NCBI GenBank assembly: GCA_008638375.1
Contig: CM018051.1
Location: 30,512,740-30,576,739 of the forward strand
Origin: Nyssa sinensis
Lineage: Eukaryota; Streptophyta; Magnoliopsida; Cornales; Nyssaceae
Reading direction: 5' to 3'
DNA: 64,000 nucleotides
Every line of letters begins with the position of its first letter. The stretch's first letter is position 1. The position numbers and the translations under genes were made by a program. This document shows, one piece after another, positions 44,851 to 56,899 of this stretch. A model generated the notes under the pieces. It had not been told where the DNA came from, made no database searches, and saw nothing but the letters and a program-made list of their open reading frames with translations.

Positions 44851-46242
44851 TTTTTTTTAATTTTTGTTGACCCAAACGGCGGACAAGCTGGAGTTAGGAT
44901 AGGATGATATCCCTATTCCGCACAGGGTTATCAACTTAATTTGCTATCTTAGTAACCAAACATCCAAGTTTTTTTTAATTTTAAAACACAAACACACAAA
45001 ACGGCATCGTCTATTTAATGCAGTGGCTAACCCGCAGGCCTACACGTGTCCAAGTTAACACATTAGGTCTGATCGAGTTGGGCGAGTCGACTCAATCGAC
45101 TCGTCGTCTTCTTCCCCAAACATCGACTGTGTTGCCCTAATTTTTGGTTTTCTCTTCTTTCAATTTCATGAAGTTTAGGGTTGATTTGGTCTCTGCTTTT
45201 GGGTGGTGTGGGTCACTGGATGTCTGGGCAATATTTTGGCATGAGTTTGAGAGCTTAAATCGAGCTCTAGGGGGCCATGGCGTGTTGGGAGGTCTCGGTC
45301 TGCAACTGGGTTATAAATCCTTAGTTCTCCACCATTTCATGTGTGGTTGGGCTCAATATGACCCTCAGTCTAGTGGCTTTCAAGCCACATTCCAAGAATC
45401 AGTTTTGGGGCTCAGTTTCAAGGAACCCAATTTCTGAACCGTGATTGTAAATGGGGTGTTCTCCCTTATCCCTCATCCATTTGAGATGGTTCCAACAGAT
45501 TTGGAACCCTTAAAGGATCTCATTTTAGTTTAAAATGAAAGAAATGGGTTCTGCTTTGGTCGATTCAGACCCAAGCTTTAAGGTGGTCATACATGGGAGT
45601 TGGTTGTACGGTCCACTATTTTAAGTCATCTAGGGTCCAATTCTTTGCTTAAATTTGTCCCTCAGTGTTATTTTAATGCATGTATACTAATTAAAACTGA
45701 AACAGAAACCAAAAATTCAAAAGGGAATTTCCAAAGTTTTGTGTTTTATACCTTTGATGGCCTCTCTCTTCTCCTAAGCTCAGTTCTGTTCTTTAAAGCT
45801 TCTTTAGGAAGCAGTCTTGACCTCCTCCCCCTCTTCTCTCCTAGTTGTAAGCCTCCAAACAAGCTCACATGTGCATACACACACACACTCCCTTGTATTT
45901 GCACACACAATCTCTCTTTCTCTCTCTTTGTCACTTACACACACACATACTACAGAGTTTCACCCACCTATTATCTGAACACAGCACACACACTTGAAGT
46001 GTTCTATAGTGTATAACTTATATATATATATATATATAATTTCATACCTATACAATTACACCTATGCATGCACATCATGGTGTGCAGCTTTAGTGATGAT
46101 AGCTAGGGCAAGCATGATGATAAGGGCTGAAGCATAGGGTAATGTGGGGTGACGTGTTGCATGAATGGCTATTGGCCAATTTGGGAGGTGGGCTTGGTTA
46201 AATTGAGGTTATTTACATTTTTGTTTCCTAATTGGGCACAAA

Positions 46243-46330
46243 AAGTGCTGGCAGCCCACTTGGTAAGTTTTTAGATGAAATTACTTTCCTCATTTGGTCA
46301 AGGGTTCAAATCCCCTTGGCCTCACTTTTG
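46243..46330 (+). other. tRNA-like segment 6, antisense to LTR-E
   Basis: Perfect B box GGTTCAAATCC (46303-46313) in a CAAGGG/CCCTTG stem, with an A-box-like TGGCAGCCCACTTGG at 46249-46263. It is similar in sequence and position (about 300-400 bp inside the LTR start) to segment 4 in LTR-C. Confidence 0.6.
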
Positions 46331-46637
46331 GCATTTTTTCCTCATTTTGGGCTTATGCCTCGTTTGGCTGGCGCAGATTTCCATTTTGGCTATTTCTTTA
46401 ATATTTTCTTTTCTATTGCTCTTTTCACGAAACGGTTTCTTCTGGTCATTCCCTATTCAAGTTAGCTTCAATGTCCCATGACCCGTGTCGGTTATTATTT
46501 CCTTGTGTTTTTCGTAGTTAGCTAATTCGAGTTTTAATAGTATTAAAATAAGGCTTAAATAGCTAAATCACCGTATTAAATTCGCAAAAGACTTTATTAC
46601 ATTGATTAATCAACAAAATTAAGTTCGGGGTGTTACA

Positions 46638-49600
46638 AGGGATAGAGATTAACACTAGGAGGAAGAAGTTTTACAACGCAACAAAAATATAGAGAAAAGG
46701 CTCAAAGATGAGCCCTAAAATTGGAGTTGCAGGTTGGGGTCCAAAAACAATCATCTATGCAAAAGGCCTTACACTGGATTTTAGGGACGAGGTTTGAAGC
46801 TCCATTGTCCGATGAGAGCAACCCAACAAACCTCAGTCGAAATGGCCCAAAATTGGACCTAAACGAAGGAATTGCATGTTCACACAATAATGGGTTGGAC
46901 CAAACTCTATCCTTAGATTCGAGCCACGAAATGGACGTATAACTAAAGTATAAGATCCCAGAAACCCTTTGGGGTGGAAAGTAGAGGGATTAGATGACTG
47001 ATTCACCATGAAATTGAGAAGAAAAATTTAGGGTTTAGTCTGGTTCATGTTTCCCTTGACGAGAAAGACGATGAACAGTATCGCAGGTCGGGTATGGTGT
47101 CAATAACGGTTTAGGTCCCGACTGTATAATGTGCGGGTTTGAACGTAATCAACACGACATTGTTGGGGCGTTTCATTTAACTGACGTGGTAGACCGGCTT
47201 GAGCCGATTGGTTCCTGATGATTTGGGGCCGGTTCATTTAAAGATGGGGCAAACCAGTTGGTTTTTAGAGTAAATTTTGAGGGAAATCCAAAAGTAACTA
47301 CTGAACCAATTGGTTCAATTAGAACTTGGACCGGTCTAGGGTTTCCATCCTTAAACCCTTGGGTTCAAAGATTTAATTAAAAACAAATAAACCAGAACTT
47401 TTATAAATTCTGGTTTGACCCCCAAACTCTTAAGAAATTCTGTTATGGCCGAGATTTTAAAAGAATTAATTCAATTGAGCGCCTGAAAAATAATAAAATA
47501 ATAAAATAATTTATTTAATTATTTTATTAAATGGGTAAAATGACCATTTTACCCCTAGACATTAAATGAATCAAACGAGGTCCAAAATAAGTAAATGAAT
47601 AGTATATTTTTACTATTTCGGGCATTTCGGACTCAACAGTAAAGTTTGATTTGGGAAATTACGTCCCAAAAAATTCAAACACGTAAATCATAAATGACTA
47701 TACTACCTCTAATAGTACCCAGGGCCAATTAAAAATAAAAGATAGCCTAATCTAATTATGTCGAACACTCTGGACTCAACGGTAGAGTCTGTATTAACAA
47801 ACGAAGTACCGAAAAATGTGACGCGTGAAAATATAAAATTACCAAAATGCTCCCAATACAATACTAAGCCCGAATAAAGTCCAAATTGGACGAAATTGAT
47901 ACCAATAAAGGCCCAAGTAATTGTAAACTTGTATGAATGACTAAATAATAATTCGGAGTCAGAATATCATCAAATACGAAATGACCAAAATATCCTTAAG
48001 CATAGAAAACGCAAAGTAAAGGCCAAATAAATTAGAAAAGAAAGTCAGTCTGATATAAAACATAACTATGGGGCTAAGCAAGACTCCAAAATAGTTAAAG
48101 TATAAAATAAAAAAATGATCGATGTGTCCCGATGATCTAAGACAGATACCAAATGAAGTCTAAAAGGCTTAGAAATTTACACATAAGACATGACGATTAT
48201 TCTAAGGACCACGATAGGGTCCGGGGCGAGAATGATAAAATTACCATTGTGCCCCTAAGGTCAAATACGTGACTAATTGATAACGAATGAAGTCCAAATG
48301 ACTTCAATTATAATTCTAACAACTACTAAGCTCATTTAAGAAATTTAACAGACTAAGTTCAAAGGAACTTAAAACATTACATAACAATATTTGGGATTAA
48401 AATGGGTACTAATTCATTATATAATATTTTGGATCCATGATTATAGGATCACCTAAGCAACGGAATTGAAAAGAAGCTATAAGGTAACAATAGTGGTGCC
48501 GGTTGAGAAAGCAATATTAAGAAACTGAGGTAAGTAACTCCTATGCTTTAATATGGGTTATCCCCCGCCAGTCACATTTATTTTCATATGCTGCCAAATT
48601 TGTACTCTATATCCTACCTATTGGACTTGATTCTCCGATTTGATGCCAATCAACTTGTGATCAATTATTCATGCATGTACTTCAAAATTGACTTGCTTGC
48701 CTATACCTTTTGTGATCTTGATTTGCTAATAATTGAGCATATTTATACTATCATATATACCATGTCATGATCTTGTATCATATCTTGTTGATGGAAATCT
48801 TGTTCCACACACTTATGTCTCGTTGATTGAGATTTTGTCTATTTCACATGATTGTACATCCTGTGTGGAAACTTATTGATCATGATAGTCGGTATGTGCC
48901 CGGGGTTGTGCTTAGTCACAATGGCCCATCTATTCTCAAATACGGGGTGGACCCTTTGGGGTCTGTTATGTCCTTCGGGACCTGTAGTAAAAGAGCTCTA
49001 ACGCTATTCAGTAAGCCCGAGGAATTGAGGCGAATCTAAATATGCATGTTTTGGGGGTATGCTGGGTCCCGTTTTGTTTACACATTTGTTTTGTTAGAAT
49101 TCGATTATGAAATTTTTGCATTGTTGGATGATTATATTTTATACCTTGTGAATGATCATATTATTGCAAGCATGTTACACTTTTGATTGGCTAACGTTTT
49201 GTATGTGGCAACAATTCATCATGATAGGCTAGATCCCAATTTTGATTGACCTTGTCATTGCCTCTTGTATCATATTGTGGGATATGCCTCTCTTTGGACC
49301 CTCGGGTCATTATTGTTGTATCTCAGTGACTGGCTATATTTATACATGATATATTTTCTTGGCTATCTGTTATCTTTTTCCTTATTATTCTTGTAAACTA
49401 ACTCCGACACATGTTAAAGCTAGGAAATTACTTACTGGGCTTTGTTAGCTCATCCCTCCCTTATTTTTTTCTGGACAACAGGAAGTAGGAGGACCCTCAG
49501 GCGCATAGGAGGTTTAGACGCCTGCAAGCCACTGGTAGCTTTTTGGCGAGTTTTTGTATTAAGTTAAAGTATTAGAAGGTCTTAATATCTCCGATGTCAC

Positions 49601-49832
49601 CATGGTCCTGTCAGTTTGTGTTTTTGGAGGATCTGTACTTATAAACACTTATGTTCTTTTGGCATGTATTAAATGATAACCTGACCATGCTACCAGTTTT
49701 AACTAATGTCTATAGAATGTTTTGTTAAAACTTTACTTAGTATTTCAGATCCTTTTGACGGGGAATGGCCTACAGGCCGTAGACCCGGTCACAGACCCCT
49801 AATCCGCATAGGGTGGGTTTTGGGTCGTGACA
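46638..49832 (+). mobile_element. LTR-E (+), 5'-truncated, head to head with LTR-E (-)
   Basis: It ends at GGGTTTTGGGTCGTGACA (49832). Its last ~1.4 kb mirror 43820-44290 and 28880-29606. The 5' end abuts the 5' terminus of the inverted copy at 46637, so the two LTRs point away from each other. It carries ~135-bp units (47540-48250), a perfect donor GAGGTAAGTA (48527-48536) and an acceptor ACAACAG (49481). It is non-coding. Confidence 0.85.
48530..49481 (+). other. Candidate intron at the 3' end of LTR-E
   Basis: A GAG/GTAAGTA donor and a T-rich/ACAACAG acceptor enclose 952 bp. Just before the acceptor is the block TTACTTACTGGGCTTTGTTAGCTCATCCC, whose equivalent precedes the acceptor in LTR-C, -D, -F and the Tekay LTR (call inferred from sequence only). 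Confidence 0.4.
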
Positions 49833-49852
49833 TAGGCCTTTAATTGTGCATA

Positions 49853-49856
<4 letters not shown>

Positions 49857-49893
<37 letters not shown>
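49857..49893. repeat. (TC)n microsatellite
   Basis: About 18 TC dinucleotides lie between the LTR-E end and the copia body. Confidence 0.9.
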
Positions 49894-49897
<4 letters not shown>

Positions 49898-50102
49898 ATT
49901 TGATATCACATAGCACTTGCTATAACAGAATATAGGCTTTGATTGTATAGCATAATTGTGTAGAGATTTATATTAAAGCTATGGAATTTAAATCCGTTTT
50001 GGAAACTAGTAACGAAAAACAGCAAGTCTTTTTAATTTTATCTATATTGACCTATAGTGGCACTTGTGTTTATTCTCATAGTGTTTAGATACATTGGTTC
50101 TC

Positions 50103-50103
<1 letters not shown>

Positions 50104-50158
<55 letters not shown>
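50104..50158. repeat. (TC)n microsatellite before copia gag
   Basis: About 25 TC dinucleotides in a row lie 25 bp upstream of the gag ATG. The Ser-Leu repeat start of the 67-aa ORF at 50057 comes from this tract and is not protein. Confidence 0.9.
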
Positions 50159-50182
50159 TTTTTAGGCCTTATTATAAATTTA

Positions 50183-51234
50183 ATGGCAAATATTAAGGAA
50201 GCCCTTAGTGTTAAGCCCGAGAAATTTAATGGCCAAAATTTTCATAGGTGGCAAAAATAGTTAAGGTATTGACTAACTGTCCTAGGGTTCATATCAACCT
50301 TAGAAGGACCCCAAGCCTCTCAAACAACTTCAACTACTACCCAAACAACATCCTCCCAAGAAGCAACCTCTAAAATGTTTAAGGAACAAATTGAATATCA
50401 TTGTCACAATAGAATCCTTAGTGCTCTTTCTGACCATTTCTATGATTATGGAATGTCTTAGAAGCAAAATATGGAATTGTAAATGTTGGGGTAGAGATGT
50501 TTAAAGTATCCACTTTTAATAGTTATAAAGTGGAAGATTCAAAATCCGTAGGAGACCAAGTCCATAAGTTCCAAGAAATTTTGAGAGGAATTGAGAAAAG
50601 TGGAACAACACTTAGTGAAGATTTTAATGTCTTTTGTTTAATTGATAAACTACCCCTATCATGGACCGAGTTTGCTAAAACCCTTAGGCATAAACAAGGA
50701 GAGTTGACCCTTACCCAAGTGAGAAGCTCTCTTAGGGTAGAAGAAAAACATAGGGCTAGCACATCAAAGAAATAAGATAAATACCCTAATGTTAATACTG
50801 TGAAAAATCATAACAATTTTAACAACAAGAATAATAATGCAAGAAATAATATTGGGAGGAAAAATTTCAAACCAAATGGGAGAAATTTTAAGAGAAATAC
50901 TAAAAATAATAATCCAAATAGGTATCACCATAATAATCGACCTAAGACCCAAGGAAGAGAGAGGCAACCATGTTATGATTACGGGCAAACAAATCATTGG
51001 GCCAAAAATTGCTATTACAAAAAGACTAAGAAGTATGTCCCTAAGGCCAAGCAAAATCAACGAGGTCCAAAAGCCCAAGTCAACATAGTGGGAGATCGAG
51101 AAAATTCCTCTGAGCCTAAGTTTAGGTATAATCCTAGCACTTCTATTAATTTGACTTGTCAAAACAAAGATTGGTGGTTAGATTCTAGAGCTAACATACA
51201 TGTGTGTTTTGCTCATGATCTTTTCAAAACTTAA
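50183..51234 (+). pseudogene. gag: Ty1/copia gag and protease start, broken
   Basis: The likely start is ATG 50183 (MANIKEALSVKPEKFNGQNFHRWQK). A stop follows at once (50258-50260), and more stops come before 50497. 50497-50775 encodes the UBN2-type gag body (DQVHKFQEILRGIEKSG...FCLIDKLPLSW). 50800-51234 carries an Asn-rich basic region and a zinc knuckle CYDYGQTNHWAKNC, in which the second Cys has become Tyr. It is followed by the protease start WWLDSRANIHVC, where the active-site Gly of DSGA has become Arg. These losses make a working particle or protease impossible. Confidence 0.9.
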
Positions 51235-52125
51235 TAGAAGTCAAGTGGATGAAGTATAACTCTAGGAGATGATTCTGTCGCACGAGTTCATGGAATTGGG
51301 GAAACTGGTCTATAGATGACTTCTAAAAATATCTTGACTTTAAAAAATGTGCAACATGTTCCTAGAATTAGAAGAAATTTAATGAATGGGTCATCCTTAG
51401 TCCAACAATGGTTTAAAATTGTAATGGAGTCTAATAAAGTAGTGATTTCAAAGAATAATGTATTTGTTGGTAAAGGATATGTGAGTGAAGGTCTTTTTAA
51501 ATTGAATGTTCTTGTTGATGATAATAAAATTTCATTTTTCATTTTCAATGTTGAATCATGTGATGTATGACATGAGAGATTAGGGCATGTTAATTTAAAG
51601 AAAATTAAAAAGTTGATGGATCTTGACTTAATTCCTAAATCCAAAGTAGATTTTAAACAAAGTGCGAGGTATGTGTACAAGCAAAACAACCTAAAAAGTC
51701 ACATAAGTCTATTGTTGGCAATACCCAACTTTTAGAGTTAATCCATAGTGATGTGTGCGATTCAAATAGACCACCTGCTAGGGTTGGGAATAAACGTTTT
51801 GTGACATTTATTGATGATTGTTTGAGATTTTGTCTCTTGTATTTGATTAAAACTAAAGATTAGATTTTTAACAAATTTAAGATTTATAAGAATATCGTTG
51901 AAAATCAATTAGAGAGGAAAATTAAGAGATTTAGATATGATAGAGGTGGAGAGTATACTTTAACTGAACTTAATAATTTTTGTGACGAGCATGGGGTTTT
52001 ACATGAAGTAACCCCACCTTACTATCCACAATCTAATGGTGTAGTTGAGAGGAAAAATAAAACTTTAATGGACATGGTTAATTCAGTGTTAATAAGTTAT
52101 GGATTACCCGAGAACTTGTGTTTAA
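51235..52125 (+). pseudogene. Ty1/copia GAG-pre-integrase and integrase, truncated
   Basis: 51316-51570 continues the protease to pre-integrase linker. The zinc-binding motif HERLGH is at 51571-51588, directly after a TGA that probably replaces Trp. The integrase core follows in pieces: LELIHSDVCDSN (first Asp), FVTFIDDCLRF, RYDRGGEYT (second Asp) and NGVVERKNKTL (Glu). Similarity ends at about 52125 in LISYGLPENL, before any reverse transcriptase. The lineage within copia is not assigned. Confidence 0.9.
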
Positions 52126-52304
52126 TCAAGATTATTCCAAAAATTATAATAGATTTTTGGAATAATTAAAGTACATTAAAAATATACCAAGATAAGATTA
52201 GTAATGCATAGATGAAGCATGCAAAATCAAAAAGTATTGCAAGAATTTCAAGATTTTTTTTATGACATTTAAAATATAATTTTAGGAGTTCAAGAAATAC
52301 ACTG
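52126..52304. other. AT-rich junction after copia truncation
   Basis: It is non-coding, with short AT-rich direct repeats ('ttattccaaaaattataatag', then 'tttttggaataatt') that form an imperfect hairpin at about 52131-52165. I see no copia LTR or PPT here. Confidence 0.4.
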
Positions 52305-55300
52305 AGTCTCGCGACCCGAAACACACCCTTTACGGATTAGGGGCCGTGACCGACACTACCACTTGGACAGGCCGTACAAAATCAAATGAATTTCACAAGA
52401 GTGATAAAAAAAATTTCTTTTATTAAATGCAGAAGCTACACATATGCAACTCATCTGATAACAAATCGAACTCTAACAACCATCGATCAATATATCTCTA
52501 AGTACGATTTTGATCATCATATATCACCACTTAAGTCTAACATCATGTCTAGTGTTACAATATCACAATATCTAATATTAAGATCAATGGTACATGATAT
52601 ATACTCAAATCATGACTTAGATTTATACATCATCAGCATTGCCCACAAGCTCATAACTAGCTTCACTAGTCGCATCATTGCATTTCCTTCCATATGGTGC
52701 TACCTAAAAAATTGTTATAAATATGGAGTGAGCTAACTTAGCTCAGTAAGTAAATTACCTCACTCTGTCATGGGACAGGGTTAGTTTAGGTAATAGAATG
52801 CAACCAAATGACAAGCAAAAGGTTATAGAATAGTAATTAGTCACAAAGGAAAATAGATCACCAAAGATAACCCATGGGTCAAAAAGGCATATCCCAAAGC
52901 AGCTTGAAAAAGGCGATGTAAGTAATTTAGCAAGTCAACAATAGGGATTTAGCACATTCAATAATCAACTGCCAAAAATCACAAGATACCAAATCGAATC
53001 CAATGATAGGCTTAAAAAACGTATCCACAATCAAAGAGTGCATCATCAAATTATGATCAAAATATAAGATATGTGATACTAACAAATGAGTCTAATAGAT
53101 GCTTTCAAATAAGGCCCAGCTACTCCCAAACAGCACTCATTTAGGTTCACCCCTCATCTAGGTTCCTAAATAGCACCAAGAGCGTTTATCAAATATCATA
53201 TCCTCCATGGACTAAGTGTTGGGTATCATTCCCAATCACTGACCCATAGGTCTAAATCAACATCTAAAGAATCAGGATGGGCATTGTGAAGACACAACTC
53301 CCAGCACTCATAATAATGTCATAATCAGAGGAATTCCACAAGAAATGTACGTATACGTGGAATATCAAATTCTCAGTAGTAAAAAACATAGTAGTTTTCC
53401 AATATCCAAATCAAAGGTTATATAAATGTGTAAGCAATCACATCAAGACATTGGCAAATGGAATCTTAACATATCCACAAGAAAGTATAAACATCAAATT
53501 ATGGAATCAGATTATTGTCAGGTGTGTATATAGAGTACAAATTAGCAGCATTAAGAAAACATAACTGTGACATGGCCAAGGTATACCACATATTAGAGTT
53601 TGAGTTTACTTACATTAGGTTCTTAGCATCGCATTCCCATGCAGGTACATGGCTTTCTTTTCATTTTTCATCGTTTGGTGATCCTATAATCATGGATCAA
53701 AAATACATTGAATAATGAATTAATATTCATTCTAATTTCAAACATTGTTATTCAGTGTTTTAAGTTCTTTTGAACTTAGTCTATTTAATTAAGGGTCTTC
53801 AAATTCTTAATTTAGGGTTTCCTGATGCTTTATAGCTTATTTGGCCCTTCAAGGGCATTATGGTAATTTATAATTTTAATATCCCATATTTTTTCGTACA
53901 TAATTTACGTATTCAGACTCCATTTTGAGTCTACTCGATCTTTATAACATTTATGTGGACTTATTAATTTCATTTTTATACTTCTAATAACTTCATTAAG
54001 TCCTGAGGACATATTCGTCATTTTTAATTTGTTACCAAGTCTTATTTTTCCAAAGGGACGTCACCATCAAGTCTAGAATATCAAATATAATTAATTTAGG
54101 CTTTTCCAAATCTTAATTTGCATTTATGTGACTTACATTAAGTCTAGGGGCATTTTCATAATTTTATACTTTCATGTGTCATTTTTTGGTACTTTGGTAA
54201 AATGAACTCCATTGTTGAGTTCAGAATGTCAAATAAAGTCAGACTATGTCACCTTTGACATTTAACTCGCTTTTGGATTACTAAGGGTAAAATGATAATT
54301 CTAACATTTCACGTATCTATGTTTTCAAGACTTTCACAAACAAATCCCGTCATTGGGTATGGAATGTCCCAAACTGTCAAAATATGTATTTTCATAGTCA
54401 TTGGAATTCGATTGGTCACTTAATTAATTATTAGGAAATATTTAAAATTATTTTAGTTTGCCCGTTCATATTTTCGAGATTTAATTTCACAAATCGGACT
54501 TTTTTGTTGGGTCCGGAACGCCAAAAAATATTAGGTTATACTATTCTTTCATTTTAATTAGCCTTCATTTGGCCTAAGGGATTTTGATAATTTCTCTTAT
54601 AATTAAAAGGATTTAAAATTAGTTTTTAATTAATTTTCTGGCCCAATCCGTAATTAATCAAAACTGTTGGGGTTATTTATAATTAATAGAAGGTTCTAGG
54701 GGTCCAATTGTAATTTTAGAAACTATTTAAATAAAACCCATTGGTTTAGTTAGGTTCCAAGTGAATCGGTCCCAAACAGTAAAGAACCAACCAGTTCATT
54801 GCAGCATGCTAACGTCAGCCTTACTTTTTTTACTTTTTAATTCTTTTAAGCAAAACGACGACATTTAATTTTAGGGTTTAAATTCAATTACATGCGAGTC
54901 GGCCCAAACCCCGTATCTGACCCGACTTGACCCGTTGACCAACCCGATTACTGTTCTTCTTCCCCAAGTTTCCGGCGAAGGCTCCGGTAGCCTTCTCCAG
55001 CATCGGCGACCATTGCTGCTTGATTTCCAGCCACTGTCCAAAGGGGTTCAAACCCATTTTTCCTGGGGATTCCATAGCCAATGTGGGTTTTTCAATTCAT
55101 TAAGCCCTAGTCATCGAAATAGGGTAGTTCAGTGGGTCTTCGATAAGACCCGATTTTTCAGCACGATTCTACTTCTCCTATTTCGTGGAGTTCTAGTTAC
55201 CTTTTTGCTCCCAAATTTCTCCTATAGATTCCTGGGACCACAGGGAATGTTTTCTCATTCCTAAAACCCAACGAGTTAGGCTCGAAATCAAGTTTTCATT

Positions 55301-55710
55301 CCTCTCTCTCATGGTTGCAATTTGGTAACTCTTAGTGGTTTCTCAACCATTTTGAACGAGACAAATTGTAGAATACTCCTATCCTTATACTTTTTCGAGC
55401 TATGCCATTATTCCAAAGCTTTAAACAAGTTAGGTTAAAAAAACATTTTTTTTCATATTTCGGGATCTAGGGTTTTTCAAGCCCAAATTCTCCAATTCTT
55501 TTCCATTTTCTTTCACTTTCCATGTAAATCTATGCATGCATTAATAACCTAAAAAAAGCAAAAGCTAAACCAAAAAAACTCTTAGAGAGATAAGTTACCT
55601 CTCTCTCTATCTCTCTCTTCAGTTTTCTTCTTCTGTCAAGCCATTCTGCCCCATCCATTCCTTGGCCTCCTTCATCTTCTTCCATTTTTGCTCCTTCCAT
55701 CCATGCATGC
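52305..55710 (-). mobile_element. LTR-F (Tekay/Del-like), minus strand, cut at 55710
   Basis: The lower end, GTCTCGCGACCCGAAACACACC, is a diverged form of the GGGTTTCGGGTCGTGACA terminus on the minus strand. Inside are an acceptor TTTTTTAG (plus 52704), a donor ATGTAAGTAAA (53613 downwards), ~135-bp-type units (53850-54560), a CCGG-rich patch (54965-55010) and a GA/TC-rich leader (55590-55700). No LTR start is seen before 55711, where LTR-A begins, so LTR-F is probably interrupted by LTR-A and continues beyond the window. Confidence 0.75.
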
Positions 55711-56899
55711 TGTAATGACCTGGAATTTTTTTTTTTTTTTGGAATAAAATTTTTTATTTTATATTTATATTGATTTAATTATTTATTTGTTTATTTATTT
55801 ATTTATCTATTCATTTATTTATTCTTTTATGTGTCATGCATATAAGATGTGTGTGAATAGTGTATGGTATATGCATGCATATATATATATATATACATGA
55901 AAATTAAATACATATATATGAGTGAAAATCTGATTGCCTACAGTTGTGTGTGTGTGAGGGTGGCAATGTATTGCCGTGTGCATGTGTGTATGACATAACA
56001 TATATATATATAAACGCCCAATGTCAAATTTGCATTTAATGCAAAGTTGCATTTGTGAAAGGAATGGTGGCTAGAACAGTAGGGAGGTCAGGAAAAGAGC
56101 AGAAATGATGGAAAGCAGTGAGGGAAGTCAGGAACAGTGAGGCTATTGCAGGTGTTTATGTGAGGAAGTGTGTATATTTTTTTTTTTTTGTGTATAAGTT
56201 AGGTGTATCCGTTTGGTTAGGGAAAGAAAGTGAATCAGTGGGAAGGAGGCTAAGTCAGAGAGTTGTGAGGCGCTGGGATATTCAAAGGAGTTGAGACAGA
56301 GGGGAGAAGGAGATCTACAACAGGAGAAAAACCCAGGAAGAAAGGTGAGTTGACTCGGTTCAGTTTTTAAACTTTGAAACATGTTAATTTGATTTGATTG
56401 TAGGGCCTTGTGGTGTATAAAATGTAGATCATTTTGCAACAAGAATGAACAAAAATGGTTGGAAGAGAAGAGAGTTATGGAGAGTCGCAAGTCGGCATAG
56501 ATAATCGGCTAGGTGAGTTTAATGCTTAAGAAACTTAATTGAATGGGAGGAAAACACTCCCCATAGGTGCAGAAATGAAGAGGGAAAGATTTAGAGTAAA
56601 AACCGTGGCTAACAAGCCACGAAATGGGGGTCTATACGGTCGCCAGAATCTCGAAACCCGTCGGAGATGGCCACTGTAATGGCCTGTTTGATAGCCAAAA
56701 ACTCCTTCATTTTGATTTTTAAGTTGATATATGAAAGCCACTAGATAAATAGGACTGAACACCATTAAAATTCTGTTAAAAATCAGATCGAAAAATCGGC
56801 CGAAGTCCGAGAAGAAGGCCGGCGTACACCGAAGAAGACAACCTTGTTGTCATTGGGTGGTTGGGCCATAGTCATTGGGCTGTTGATTTGGGTTGCCTT
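55711..56899 (+). mobile_element. LTR-A (+), 5' segment
   Basis: It starts TGTAATGACCTGG at 55711, the same terminus as the minus-strand LTR-A at 13852. A (TA)n/TATA element at about 55999-56015 (TATATATATATATAAACG) is followed by the GCATTTAATGCAAAG block, a GA-rich leader, a strong donor AAAG/GTGAGT (56341-56350) and a CCGG-rich patch (56780-56825). It is interrupted at 56900 by LTR-D. Confidence 0.85.
55999..56015 (+). promoter_or_regulatory. TATA-like box of LTR-A
   Basis: TATATATATATATAAAC lies about 290 bp into the LTR, just before the GA-rich leader shared with position 1 onward. It is inferred to be the core promoter. Confidence 0.45.

Larger units (their letters stand above)
43825..46637 (-). 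mobile_element. LTR-E, 5' part (right segment of the split LTR)
   Basis: It continues the LTR-E sequence broken at 29606 and ends at its 5' terminus TGTAACACCCCGAAC (plus end 46637). 43825-44290 is the reverse complement of 48480-48910. Modules on the minus strand: U3 with an antisense tRNA-like segment (46243-46330), (TA)n promoter region (46019-46040), a GT/CA-rich leader (45870-45990), a second antisense tRNA-like segment (44772-44850), ~135-bp-type units (44450-44660) and a perfect donor GAGGTAAGTA (44227 downwards). Confidence 0.9.

Noticed and set aside
46243..46330. Possible genuine tRNA gene
   Set aside because: The B box and T-arm are good, but no acceptor stem or anticodon arm closes. 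The other six segments are equally incomplete, so they are called tRNA-like only.
50057..50182. Hydrophobic N-terminal extension of copia gag
   Set aside because: It is translated from a (TC)n tract; the natural start is the ATG at 50183.
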